From positions 39,844,296 to 39,908,295 of the forward strand of contig OX457037.1 in NCBI GenBank assembly GCA_949752735.1: a DNA stretch of 64,000 nt, given 5' to 3'. This document shows, piece after piece, positions 27,001-34,320 of the stretch (positions within the stretch are counted from its first letter, which is position 1; every line of letters starts with the position of its first letter). Made by a program: the position numbers and the translations under genes. The notes below the pieces were generated by a model. It worked only from the letters and a program-made list of their open reading frames with translations. It made no database searches and was not told where the DNA came from. The stretch is from Lumbricus terrestris (Eukaryota; Annelida; Clitellata; Crassiclitellata; Lumbricidae).

Positions 27001-29005
27001 AAACATTATGATATTTGAGAAAAATTTTGCTTAAGCCCAGAAGCTTGCTTCACAAATTTCTTATGTTTCCAAAGAAAGTGAAAGTTCTTTAACAGTTCAA
27101 GTCGTTAGGTTAAGCACAAAAAGTTTTGCTTGTAAAACTGAATTTGTTTACGAAACTTTAAGAGAAACATCATAAACCGTCATAAATCTTTATTTCTTAA
27201 AGCTCATCATCCAGTGCATTAAAAGGTCTGATGAAAGCAGACAATACTTCCATGTTTAAGATTTAATCACAAATCCAGTGACCATGCCTCTATGTCAAAG
27301 ATATGGAGAAATAAATAAATAAAAATCAAAGAAGAACAGCCATTGAAATTAACATCAGTATATGAAAGTGGATGGGTAACCTGTCCCGTCTCTCGCTCTA
27401 ATCTTCCCTGTAGCAAGGAACTAACTGTATAGCCAAATTCATTATGGTAATCGAACAGAACAAACTTCAGGATAGTTTTCTAACAACAATTAAAACCCAA
27501 ACCTCTGGGGCTGACATTTCAGTGCACTCACCACAATGCTGCAGTGCACACAAAACCAAAACAAGAAATAACCACGTGGAAATACTAATTATGTTTGCTT
27601 AACAGCTTGGTGGTTTAATACGAAAATGCAGATTTAAAAACAGACCAAACTAACATCAAGCTTCTCTTTGCGTTTCGTTTCGTCGGTTTCATTGGCAGAC
27701 ATTTTACTAGTCTCTTTGTTTGCAGTCATCCGATTTTCCTTCATTTTAACATCTAATTCCTTTTTGGCGTCTTTTCGCGTAAAATCTTCACTGTCTGAAA
27801 GCTCGAGTTCCATAACAGTTTCTTTTGGCGCCTTCTGGAATTCCATTTTGAATTTAGTCGGAGAAGTCTTTTTCCCTTTAGCGGATGACTTTGCTGGACT
27901 TCTTGGACTTTTCTTAGCGGCTTTTGCAGTCTTATCAGTTTTTGAGTTCTTTGGGTCAGCATTTTTAGATGTCTGATTACTTGGTTTTTCAGATGTCTTC
28001 GTGCCAGAAGGGCCGCCAAAGAACTTCCTGATATCCTGTAAACAAATAAATTGAACGCACTTAACCCACATAGCTGTGTAGAGTACTTCAAACACTGTAA
28101 CTACAGCAACGCATTGCTTATAGAGTTTCGTCTATAGCTTGGCGCTGCATTCTGTCTCAAGCTCCATCCTACCTATGTGAGCTTTTTACTCCAGTCTCGG
28201 TTTCTCTGGGCCGTCGTTCGCTGCGGTCAGCTGCCCGCGGTGACTATCTTGTCCCTTTTTGTCGTACCGCTACTATGCAGCGAAGAGCATTTTCCGTGGT
28301 GGACTTCTGGAATGGCCTCCCTGCGGCTCTCCGTTCGCTTCCCCGCGACTCTGCTGGCTCTTTCTACTGTCTTCTCAAGACCTTTCTCTTTGACCAGGCC
28401 TGGGTTGGGAGCGCCTCTGAGTAGAGATCTTTAAGGGGCGCTATATAAATTTATGTGATTGATTGACTGTAAAGCAAAATTTTTATTTAGGCTGTGTTTT
28501 AATTTAGGTTGTGTATAAAGTAATATTTTGACTCCATGACGCTCTTCATACAGTTACAAGAGCAACTACTGTCTCCCGAATGATATATGCTGCTCCTGCC
28601 TTGTGGGCTTTACTACCGCTCAGGACCATGCCAATAATTGAGTCTCTTATCAAAGGTCCGTCATTCTGGGTAAAAGTTTGTCTTATGACTCGGCGACTGC
28701 AACTGAACTGGCAGATCTTGCTGATGCTCGTCTTCTAGCTGCCATTTCAGAAACAGCTTCCATGTTCTTCGTCTGCTTTTTCCAACCGGTTACTGATCGT
28801 CCCTATCAATTGAGACCATGCCCTCACAACTTTGTTACATCTCACGCGTATTGTATAGAAAGCCACCCTAGGGCCTATGCTCACTAATGATGACAAATTA
28901 ATTACATTTAATAAGGCTATATAGGCCTAATGCAGCATAATTCGTTCACAGTAGCCTACCAACGACTAAATTTTAAACCATGAAACATCATTAAAATCTC
29001 ACCAT
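8922..29005 (-). CDS. RFC1: Replication factor C subunit 1 (complete, 25 coding exons)
   Basis: RFC1 is the large subunit of the clamp loader that opens PCNA and loads it at primer ends in replication and repair in the nucleus. Twenty-five segments joined at GT-AG sites keep phase throughout and total 3459 nt (1152 aa; human RFC1 is 1148). Order: DIRKFFGG N-terminus, resembling a PCNA box (2-8); Lys/Ser-rich acidic linker; [15 protein letters not shown] (about 416-505); WVDRYKP; Walker A GPPGVGKT (634-641); Walker B LIMDEVD (705-711); sensor 1 CND (740-742); FQRPR (760-764); RFC1-specific C-terminal domain with LSRAADSI and DTYDLL; Lys-rich end. All AAA+ residues expected in RFC1 are present. 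No stop or frameshift was seen, so it is probably functional. Introns not described elsewhere hold nothing I recognise. Confidence 0.97.
9504..9578. mobile_element. 75-bp hairpin element, possible tiny MITE
   Basis: Arms of 30 and 29 nt, starting CTGCCGTGCTAAG and identical except for one inserted C, surround a 16-nt loop. The unit is bounded by TA on both sides, as expected for a TA-target DNA transposon derivative. It lies in RFC1 intron 24. Confidence 0.7.
10125..10245 (-). mobile_element. LINE 3' end (L2/CR1-like)
   Basis: On the minus strand: AACTGTTC, GTGTTGGAGTCGGGAGCG, CCTCTGAGTAGG, CTTGAAGGAGCGCTATATAAAT and an (AATG)n tail. It is truncated to the terminal segment and sits in RFC1 intron 24. 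Confidence 0.78.
10374..10583 (-). CDS. RFC1: RFC1 exon 24
   Basis: Encodes [18 protein letters not shown] followed by a Gly/Arg stretch ([11 protein letters not shown]) and an acidic stretch ending TADTMIK. The first part is nearly identical to vertebrate RFC1. Acceptor TTTAG, donor AAG|GTGATG. Confidence 0.96.
10940..11287 (+). mobile_element. LINE 3' end abutting RFC1 exon 23 donor
   Basis: The 3' block is CACTGGGAGCGCTTCTGAAAGGC...GAAGCGCTTTATAAATGG followed by (ATACA)n. The upstream part shows a degraded C-terminal ORF2 frame ([13 protein letters not shown]). The tail stops within a few bases of the splice donor at 11288-11293. The 5' limit is uncertain. Confidence 0.72.
11294..11507 (-). 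CDS. RFC1: RFC1 exon 23
   Basis: Encodes [19 protein letters not shown]... [19 protein letters not shown], matching the RFC1 C-terminal domain (DYLSLLRDAL...LMDTYYLMKEDFENIMEI). Starts in phase 2 and ends AAG|GTTAGC. Confidence 0.96.
11746..12086. mobile_element. hAT-type MITE, 341 bp
   Basis: CAGGGGTTCCCAACCCGTGG... to ...GGTTGGGAACCACTGG-type ends with a perfect 8-bp duplication GTTTAATC (11738-11745 and 12087-12094). The interior repeats AAAGTGGCCC. Non-coding, in RFC1 intron 22. Confidence 0.93.
12344..12489 (-). CDS. RFC1: RFC1 exon 22
   Basis: Encodes [35 protein letters not shown] and ELRTHMRL, matching RFC1 (ASVLPGELMRGY, FPSWLGKHSSTGKHDR). Ends in phase 2 at CAA|GTGAAT. Confidence 0.96.
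12540..12790 (+). mobile_element. tRNA-derived SINE-like unit
   Basis: Contains GTTGGTACATTGGATAACAC (A-box-like) and AAGTTCGATTCCC (B-box-like) about 55 bp apart, followed by an unrelated body ending ...CTGAATAAACGTAAAAAG. The copy has no clear target duplication. Confidence 0.55.
13382..13499 (-). CDS. RFC1: RFC1 exon 21
   Basis: Encodes [20 protein letters not shown], then [19 protein letters not shown]. This matches [19 protein letters not shown]...QNWSLLPAQ of vertebrate RFC1. Acceptor GATTAG, donor CAG|GTCTGT. Confidence 0.96.
13587..13765 (+). mobile_element. Degenerate LINE 3' end
   Basis: A broken frame [15 protein letters not shown]...[12 protein letters not shown] fits the WNSLPxxLR...FKxxLKxxLF end of L2/CR1-like ORF2. 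It is followed by GGGAACACTTCCGAGTAG and CTTGAAGAAGAGCTATAAAAAT. RFC1 intron 20. Confidence 0.65.
14161..14315 (-). CDS. RFC1: RFC1 exon 20
   Basis: Encodes [16 protein letters not shown] and [20 protein letters not shown], a close match to RFC1. The GCAG|GTGGAG inside it looks like a donor, but the frame and homology continue through it. The real donor is GCAAA|GTAAGT (phase 2). Confidence 0.96.
14564..14662 (-). CDS. RFC1: RFC1 exon 19
   Basis: Encodes [20 protein letters not shown]...KAQKDLHL, matching [19 protein letters not shown]. The donor CTA|GTCAGT is weak but keeps phase 0 into GPFDV. Confidence 0.93.
15477..15572 (-). CDS. RFC1: RFC1 exon 18
   Basis: Encodes [19 protein letters not shown]...ANQDIRQ, matching [19 protein letters not shown]...ANQDIRQ of the AAA+ lid region. 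Donor CAG|GTTAGA. Confidence 0.97.
15922..16059 (-). CDS. RFC1: RFC1 exon 17 (sensor 1)
   Basis: Encodes [20 protein letters not shown] and [15 protein letters not shown]. It includes the sensor-1 Asn (N741) and the arginine-rich FQRPR segment of clamp loaders. Nearly identical to vertebrate RFC1. Confidence 0.97.
16545..16654 (-). CDS. RFC1: RFC1 exon 16 (Walker B)
   Basis: Encodes [20 protein letters not shown], containing the Walker B DEVD (708-711) and the RFC1-specific GNEDRGG segment. Donor CAG|GTACAA. Confidence 0.97.
16751..16919. mobile_element. hAT-type MITE, 169 bp
   Basis: CAGTGGCGTAGGCAAAAG... to ...CTGGCTACGCCACTG with a perfect 8-bp duplication CATCATAG (16743-16750 and 16920-16927). 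The interior has imperfect palindromic GGGTTTT/AAAACCC blocks. RFC1 intron 15. Confidence 0.93.
17542..17653 (-). CDS. RFC1: RFC1 exon 15
   Basis: Encodes [20 protein letters not shown] and EEVAEALNN, the AAA+ segment after Walker A ([12 protein letters not shown] in RFC1). Ends in phase 1 at TTTG|GTAAGG. Confidence 0.97.
17800..18036 (+). mobile_element. LINE 3' end (L2/CR1-like)
   Basis: The frame [20 protein letters not shown]... [20 protein letters not shown] is the best preserved ORF2 C-terminus in the window. The 3' end is GGGAGCGCCTCTGAGTAGTC, CTTGAAGAGGCGCTATATAAAT and an (ATGA)n-like tail. It lies antisense in RFC1 intron 14, about 25 bp from the exon 14 donor. Confidence 0.85.
18063..18160 (-). 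CDS. RFC1: RFC1 exon 14 (Walker A)
   Basis: Encodes [20 protein letters not shown] and [12 protein letters not shown]. The P-loop is at residues 634-641. Starts in phase 1, the split codon giving Phe as in FG(K/R)..DDG. Confidence 0.98.
18549..18855 (-). CDS. RFC1: RFC1 exon 13
   Basis: A Ser/Thr-rich linker is followed by [20 protein letters not shown], then [19 protein letters not shown]. This matches LLWVDKYKPTSLKTIIGQQGDQS...LLRWLRNWQKS at the start of the AAA+ module. Donor CTGTCT|GTAAGT. Confidence 0.97.
19240..19305. repeat. 21-bp tandem repeat, three copies
   Basis: The unit ATCTAGAAGAGGAAGACATG(A/G) repeats three times head to tail in RFC1 intron 12. Confidence 0.85.
19461..19577 (-). 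CDS. RFC1: RFC1 exon 12
   Basis: Encodes [20 protein letters not shown] and [11 protein letters not shown], the end of the BRCT domain ([29 protein letters not shown] in human). Confidence 0.97.
19817..19996 (-). CDS. RFC1: RFC1 exon 11 (BRCT domain)
   Basis: Encodes [39 protein letters not shown] and [17 protein letters not shown]. This is the DNA-binding BRCT domain of RFC1, nearly identical to human. Donor AAG|GTGAGA. Confidence 0.98.
20445..20709. repeat. 61-bp tandem array of splice-donor-like units
   Basis: Minus-strand GGTAA(G/T) sites recur near 20450, 20511, 20572, 20634 and 20696, a 61-62 bp period. The last is the true RFC1 exon 10 donor (CCAGAG|GTAAGA). The copies near 20572 and 20511 repeat CCAGAG|GTAAG exactly. 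Intervening sequence shares CTGGA(G/C)..TACTG-like blocks and drifts between copies. Confidence 0.75.
20702..20797 (-). CDS. RFC1: RFC1 exon 10
   Basis: Encodes [20 protein letters not shown] and [12 protein letters not shown], matching NYQAYRSYLNREGPKALGSKEIPK just before the BRCT domain. Acceptor GAACAG, donor GAG|GTAAGA. Confidence 0.94.
21195..21400 (-). mobile_element. Non-LTR retrotransposon 3' end with (GAA)n tail
   Basis: The frame [20 protein letters not shown]... [15 protein letters not shown] resembles the C-terminal GRxRxxWLDxIKxWTG...AxDRxxWR segment of LINE ORF2. It ends in a minus-strand (AAG)n tail (21200-21216). A 31-bp block is duplicated at about 21323-21386. RFC1 intron 9. 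Confidence 0.7.
21453..21602 (-). CDS. RFC1: RFC1 exon 9
   Basis: Encodes a Lys/Ser/Pro-rich linker, [20 protein letters not shown] and [12 protein letters not shown]. It contains three (A/S)SP(V/A/T)KS repeats. It corresponds to the KTPKKTKSSPAKKES linker of RFC1. The donor GGG|GTATGG is chosen for phase and is less certain than the others. Confidence 0.85.
22442..22554 (-). CDS. RFC1: RFC1 exon 8
   Basis: Encodes [20 protein letters not shown] and a short acidic/basic linker ending CKLQD. Good acceptor (TTCCAG) and donor (GAC|GTAAGT). Phase fits both neighbours. Low conservation expected in this linker. Confidence 0.88.
22595..22770. repeat. Short tandem repeat, CATACATTGCTCC units
   Basis: Five or six imperfect copies of a 25-30 bp unit with (C/G)CCATACATTGCTCC and TTGCTATAAC in RFC1 intron 7. 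Confidence 0.75.
22882..22927 (-). CDS. RFC1: RFC1 exon 7 (46 nt)
   Basis: Small exon encoding [15 protein letters not shown] between GTTTAG and AAG|GTAATT. It is needed to keep the frame from exon 6 (phase 0) to exon 8 (phase 1). It roughly corresponds to the acidic DEDAELERQL region. Confidence 0.8.
23507..24301. mobile_element. hAT-type element, 795 bp
   Basis: CAGTGGTTCTCAAAGTGGTG... to ...AAGTTTGAGAACCACTG with a perfect 8-bp duplication TTCTACAT (23499-23506 and 24302-24309). Near-terminal CGGTCCGCGGA/CCGGTCCGTGG blocks. A 65-codon open frame inside has no recognised domain. RFC1 intron 6. Confidence 0.93.
24642..24826 (-). CDS. RFC1: RFC1 exon 6
   Basis: Encodes [20 protein letters not shown] ... 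[17 protein letters not shown]. The NDFFG segment corresponds to SVLDYFGTGSVQR of human RFC1. Starts in phase 1 and ends AAG|GTTGGA. Confidence 0.93.
24900..25178 (+). mobile_element. LINE 3' end (L2/CR1-like)
   Basis: A degraded [16 protein letters not shown]...-like frame precedes GGGAGCGCCTCTGAGTAGAT, CTTGAATGGAGCGCTATATAAAT and a GATTGATTGATT tail. RFC1 intron 5. Confidence 0.78.
25438..25527 (-). CDS. RFC1: RFC1 exon 5
   Basis: Encodes [20 protein letters not shown] and RKRNIDLDS; acidic then basic linker. TTTAG acceptor, CAG|GTAATT donor, phase 1 at both ends. Confidence 0.9.
26011..26098 (-). CDS. RFC1: RFC1 exon 4
   Basis: Encodes [20 protein letters not shown] and VRKAVIYDS. The KRxxIYDS segment matches KKKRIIYDSDSESEE of human RFC1. 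Donor CGG|GTATGC. Confidence 0.92.
26218..26306. repeat. (ACAT)n microsatellite
   Basis: About 85 bp of nearly pure ACAT/TGTA tetranucleotide in RFC1 intron 3, followed by a short (TA)n at 26338-26353. Confidence 0.97.
26846..26938 (-). CDS. RFC1: RFC1 exon 3
   Basis: Encodes [20 protein letters not shown] and [11 protein letters not shown], a basic linker. TTTTAAG acceptor, TTG|GTAGGT donor, phase 0 on both sides. Confidence 0.85.
27655..28035 (-). CDS. RFC1: RFC1 exon 2 (PCNA-box-like N-terminus)
   Basis: Begins GATATCAGG after TTTACAG and encodes [15 protein letters not shown], the hallmark N-terminus of RFC1 (DIRKFFG). A long Lys/Ser/Glu-rich region with LELSDSEDF follows. The intron falls exactly after the initiator Met. 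Donor GAT|GTTAGT. Confidence 0.96.
28110..28470 (+). mobile_element. LINE 3' end (L2/CR1-like)
   Basis: The frame includes [24 protein letters not shown] sequence (split by one frameshift as seen here). The end is GGGAGCGCCTCTGAGTAGAG, CTTTAAGGGGCGCTATATAAATT and an ATTGATTGAC tail. GC-richer than its surroundings. RFC1 intron 1. Confidence 0.82.
29003..29005 (-). CDS. RFC1: RFC1 exon 1 (initiator codon only, plus 5' UTR)
   Basis: The sequence GACAATG|GTGAGA puts the start codon directly against a consensus donor. Joining to exon 2 gives MDIRKFFGG. Position -3 is A. The 5' UTR lies above 29005; its start is not determined. Confidence 0.85.
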
Positions 29006-29127
29006 TGTCAACAACCAAGCCACATAAACGAAGCTTTCTGAATAAAGCAATAAGGGATAAACTTTATGCTAATGGATAGTGTCCGTGTAATGCTACTAAA
29101 TATTGTTTACTTTACGTGCAGATAAAC

Positions 29128-29205
29128 TACGAAACCATTCGCGCCATCTTCCTCACTACGCATGCGCACCATCAGCTACAAGCTGGTCTTTCCGGTTTTG
29201 TCTTG
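29128..29205 (-). promoter_or_regulatory. Probable RFC1 promoter motifs
   Basis: About 130-200 bp upstream of the ATG are CGCATGCGCA (29159-29168, NRF-1-like), an AAGATGGC on the minus strand at 29143-29150 (YY1-like) and TTCCGG (ETS-like) near 29190. Local CpG density is higher than around it. This is typical of housekeeping promoters in animals. Inference only. Confidence 0.5.
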
Positions 29206-30340
29206 CGACGTAAAGCAAGGTGGCGGTCCAAGAAACTAGACGAGGAATAAATTATCTGCGCCATTCCTGGTCGATGAGTAGCCTAAGCCTTCGTATTTCG
29301 GCCAGAGGCAGATCCGTGGGGTGGTAGCAAATCCGGCCATGACCCCCCATTTAGAAATTTATTTCTTTTCGACCAGCTATTCTGAAAGTTGACGTGCCCC
29401 GCATTAATAGTTTCGCAGGACCCCCACTTAGGCCTGTTTATTTAAGTCTTAGACCTCGATCTATCAGAGCCGGAGATTATTTCCTCTGACCTCTCTTATC
29501 GACATTGAAATAAAGCAATTTTATTCAGATGGCAGCTTCAAATGCTGCCATTTGGTCATTGCCATGCGGAAATTTTAAAAAATCTGACCAGAGATGGGGC
29601 ACACCCTCTCCCCAAAAAACTCCTTCCCTTCTTAGCGCTGCAGTGCCCCTCGGCGTCGCGATCGTCCTTCGGCGGCTCTCTCGTCCACCCGAAACCCAAA
29701 AGGGCAAATTAATTTATGCCCTGCACCCCTCCAAGAACTGAAACCATACTCCATCCATGACAAGGATTCGCGGTTATTATAGATTAGGCCTAGGCTACTC
29801 TGGCAAAGACCTGTTGTATCATGTATGCATAGGCTATATTCGGATAATTAATTAGTCCTATCCCGATTCTGTGGTGCCCGCTCAATAACAATGGTAGGCC
29901 TAATGCTGACAATAATAATAAATTATCGTTAATATCAGAATTCTGCCTCACGAGAAATTAGGCATACTGACGTATACACTCTAAAACTTTCTTGAGTAGC
30001 GCTACAAAAAACGCCAACATTAATTAATACAGCAACAAAATAAAAACAACAGACAGAATGACGTCATCAGCTGACGTCGTTGTTCGCAAAAACACTGAAG
30101 TTGGAATTTGTCCAATCTTTCATATTGAGAAAATTCAACTGTTTCCGTGACCGTTAGCGTTCGATTCATAATAAAAAATTGTAGGCCTATCTTTTCCGAG
30201 ACAGCAGTTTGTGACTTCGAAGATCGTATTTCTTGAATTTTTGAATTTTCGCGTGTTTAACAGTTTCGCCGATAGGAACGATAGTCACGTGACGGTTACC
30301 AATGGAAACGTGCTGTTTTAATAGCTGCTTTAACGCTTGT
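29206..30340. other. RFC1 5' flank, no recognised gene
   Basis: CpG-containing single-copy-looking sequence. No divergent gene was recognised on the plus strand. The plus and minus open frames at about 29525-29741 have no family resemblance. A (TTACTGTTATTG) run starts near 30335. Confidence 0.4.
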
Positions 30341-30439
30341 TACTGTTATTGTTACTGTTATTGTTATGCTGTGTACCGACAATGCCATTCAAAGACATAG
30401 CGGATGGATGGACGGACGGATGGGATGTTAGGTCACTTA

Positions 30440-33140
30440 GGTGGATGACTGGATCATGGATGAGGTTTTAGTCATTTTAGAACCATATGGATGAGGTTTT
30501 AGTCGTTTTCGTTCTTAGTTACTTTCGTTCTTAGCTATGATCTTTCATTTAATTTTCGTTCGCAGTCGTTTTCGTTCTTAGAAATGTATACTTTCTTCTC
30601 GTTTTCATTCTTTGTTTTAGTCTTTCTTAGTCGTTTTCGTTCATGTTATTCTGTTTTCGTTTTCTTGGATTTTTTTAAAGTCGTTTTCGATCTTAGGCGT
30701 TTCGTTCTTTGTTTGTTCTTTGCGTTTTCGTTCTTTGCTTTATTCATTCTTGTCGTTTTCGTTCTTATAGTTATTCCTTCTTCGTTAGTAGTTTTCGTTG
30801 TCTATGTTCTCTTTTTCGTTTTCGTTTTTTGGTATAGGCTACTTCTGTCAGTAGGTTTCGTTCTTAGTTTTGTTATGTCTTTTCGTTTCGTTCTTAGTTT
30901 TGTTCTTTCTTTTCATTTGCGTTCTTTGTTTGGGTCTTTCTTTGCTGTTCTCGTTCTCACTTGTTTTTCGTTCATAGTTATATTCTTTTTATTTTCGTTC
31001 TTTCTTTTGCTCTTTCTTTGTTTTTTGTTCTAAGTTGTTTTCGTTCTTAATTGTGTTATTTCATTTCGCTTTTGTTCATGGCTTTGTTCTTCTTAGTCTT
31101 TTTCGTTCTTAGTTGTCTTCATTCTTAGTCATGTTCTTTCTTTTCATGCTTGTTCTTTCTTTTTGTTTTCGTTCTCAGTTATGTTCTTTCTTTATCGTTT
31201 TCGTTCCGCGTTTCGGTTTTTCTTAGTCGTTTTCGGTCTAAGTCGGTTTCGTTATCTGCTTTGTTCTTTCTTTTCGTTTTCGTTCTTTTGTACTTTCTTT
31301 CGTTCTCGTTCTTAGTTTTGTTCTTTCTTTTTTTTTTTAGTTTTCGTTCTTTGTTGTTTGTCTTAGTCCTTTCGTTCTTAAGAGTCATCGTTATTTGTTT
31401 GGTTCTTTCCTTTCGTTTTGGTTCCTTGTTTTGTTATTAGTTTTTGTTCTTCGTTTTGCTTTTTCTCAGTCGTTTTCGTTCTTATTTGTTTTCGTCCTTT
31501 GCCATGTCCTTTATTTTGGTTTTGTTCTTTGGCATATTTTCTTTGTTTTTTCGCTTGGTTGCTTGAATTCGTTTCGTTCTTATTATGCTCTTCATTCTCG
31601 TTTTCGTTATTTGTTTTGCTCTTTGTAAATCGTTTTCGTTCTTAGATGTTTTCATTTTTAGTTATGCTGTTTCTATTATTTTTCATATTTGCTTAATTCT
31701 TTCTTGGTCGCTTTGGTTCTTCGTTCTCTCTTATTTTCATTCATTGTTTTTGCTCTTTCATTGTTGTTTTCCTTCTTATGTCTTTTCGTTCTCAGTTATG
31801 CTCTTTCTCCACATTTTCGTTTAGTGTTTTTTTCTTTCCTAGTCATTTTGATTCTTAGTTGTTTTCGTTCTTAATTATATTATTTTCGTTTTCGTTCAAT
31901 TTTTGTTTTTTCTCAGTCGTTTTCGTTCTTGGCTTTTTGTTCTTAGTTGTGCTGCTTCTTTTCGTATCTGTTCTTTGTTTTGTTATTTCTCAGTCGTTTT
32001 TATTCTTAGTTATGTTCTTGCTTATCTTTCGCATTCTTTGTTTTGTTCCTTTTTAGTTGTTTTCATTCTCGGCTGTTTTCGTTCCTAGTTACGTTCTTTC
32101 TTTTCGTTTAGATCTTTGTTTTCTTCTTTCTTTAGTGTTTTTTGTTCTTACTTATGTTCGTTGTTTTCGTTTTCATTCTGTGTTTGTACTTTCTTTGTTG
32201 GCTTCATTGTTGTCATTTCGGTTCTTAGTTGTTTTCTTTCTTGTCGCTTTTGTTCTTTGTTTTATCCTCTCTCCGTCATTTTCTTTCATAGCTATGCTGA
32301 TTCGTTTTCGTTCTTTGTTTTGCTCTTTCATTGTTGATTCGTTCTTAGTTTTTTATCTTTTTTACGTGTGTTCCTACTTTTCGTTGTTTGTTTTCTTCTT
32401 TCTTAGTAGTTTTCGTTCTTAGTCTTTTCGTTCTTAGCTATGTTCACACTTTTCGTTTTCGTTTATTATTTTATTCTTTTCTGGTTGTTTTTGATCACAG
32501 TTGTTTTTGTTCTTGGTTATGTTTTCTTTTCATTTTTGCTCTTTCTTGTGTTTTTCTTTGTCGCTTTCGTTCTTAGTCGTTTTCGTTATGTTTTTGTTTT
32601 TCTTTGCCGTTCTTTGTTTTATTCTTTCTTTGTCGTTTTGTTCTAAAATGTTTTGAGTCTTAATTTTGTTCTTCATTTTCGTTCATTGCTTGTACTTTCT
32701 AGTCGTTTTCGTTGCTAGTTATGGTCTTTCCTCTCCCTTTCTTTCTTAAATTTTTTCGTTCTAATCGTTTCGTTCTTAGTTGTGTTCTTTCTTTTCGTCT
32801 TCATTCTTTGTTTTGTTTTTCTCTGTCGTTTTCTTTCTTGGTCATTTTCGTTCTGTGCTTTGTTCTTTATTTCGTTTTCGTTCTTTGTTTTGGTCTTTCT
32901 TTTCGTTTTCGTTCATGGTTTTATTCTTTTTGTAATTCTGTTCTATGTTTTATTTTAGTTTTTGTTTTTAGTCATTTTCACTCTCAATTATTTGTTTTTC
33001 TATGCTCTTGGTTTGTTCTTTCTTTGTGTTGTAGTTCTTTGTTTTGATCTTTTTTCGTTTTCTTTCCTTGTTTATTCTTTCAGTCGTTTTCGTTCTTAAT
33101 TATATGCCATTATTCCTTCTTAGTTTTGTTCGTTATTTTT
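30440..33140 (+). repeat. 2.7-kb pyrimidine-rich minisatellite-like array
   Basis: The plus strand is almost only T, C and G, with very little A. It is built of degenerate units such as GTCGTTTTCGTTCTTAGTT and TGTTCTTTCTTTTCGTTTTC. Higher-order spacing near 60 bp is suggested by the alternation of TTCTTAGTT and TTCTTTGTTTTG. The long plus-strand frames (Phe/Leu/Val/Ser-rich) are by-products of this composition and are not genes. Confidence 0.92.
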
Positions 33141-33343
33141 GCTTCCAATTTTGATATTGGCAAAAACCTTAGGGGTCTTTTTTGGACCACCCTGTACATT
33201 ATACATTCATATCATGAAAAATAATTTATTTTATTTTAGACTTAGCAAATGGGTAAAGCAGCAAAAATTTATGCTTTGGCCTATCTGCCATGAATTAGAG
33301 ATTCTTGTACACTTTTTAACTAAGTAAGAATTACTTTTAGTAA

Positions 33344-34312
33344 TAGGGCTGCCAACCGTCCCGGATTCGCCGGGACAGTCCCGGAATTGGCCCTGTGCGT
33401 CCCGTGTCCCGGATTGATCCCAAAATGTCCCGGAATTTGCTGTTAACACCCACATTCCACAATATTGTTCTTATTTTGCACACTAAACTTAATAGATTGT
33501 TCGATGAATTTGACGTTGTTGGCTGAACATCAAATGTTGGACAGCACTGGATTGAAATCTTCAAAACTTTACAAATCTCTGACACTCAGTATAGCATATT
33601 TTGTCCTTCGTAGGCCTACTCTCATTCCAGTTTAATGCTTTTTGCGAGAGAGCGTTCAGCATTATGGACGGCCTGTTGTATAACAATCACAATTAAACCT
33701 AGCTGAGCATCGACCTTGTAAAAGCAAAACTGCTTATAGGCCTAAGCATCAATTTTGACATGACATGTGCTATTTTCTACGACTTTGTGACCAATGTTCT
33801 GGAACTGCTTAAAGCTCAGCAGAAGTAAATAGTTTGGGCTAAGTTCTGCTGTCCGGCCGCCGATCTGATAATTTCATAAATGACATTAAATTTTGTAATC
33901 TGCATGCACGATGCCGCCTGTAATTTTATAGTCTAACTATGAACATCGCTCGTGCTATGCTCATAACTCTGCTTACTCTGGTAGGCCTATACGTAGGCCG
34001 AAGTTACTGGAACTTACATTTATTTTAAAAATCTCTTCTTGAGGTCGATTCTAATCCTAAATCTAGGCTACTTGTCTTCTGACAATATATCTAAAAAATT
34101 ATTAACTAGGCCTACTATTTTTGTAGATTTTAGGTTAGATCGTATAATTGGACTGACACAACATTTGTTACATTAGGCCTATAGGCCTATATATATATAG
34201 AGAGAGAGATATATATATATGCGGTTACACTTGTGGACAGTGTAAATTGGTAACGGCATATCGAGTGACAGCGGCCGTCCCGGAATGACAAAATCAAAAG
34301 TTGGCAGCCCTA
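33344..34312. mobile_element. hAT-type element, 969 bp
   Basis: TAGGGCTGCCAACCGTCCCGG-type left end (13-bp core TAGGGCTGCCAAC) and GTTGGCAGCCCTA right end. Perfect 8-bp duplication TTTAGTAA (33336-33343 and 34313-34320). GTCCCGGA repeats occur near both ends. No transposase recognised. Confidence 0.93.
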
Positions 34313-34320
34313 TTTAGTAA

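Noticed and set aside
30584..33047. Many overlapping plus-strand frames rich in Phe, Leu, Val and Ser that resemble membrane proteins
   Set aside because: They follow from the A-poor, T-rich repeat array, which has few stop codons in any frame. There is no conserved motif or codon pattern.
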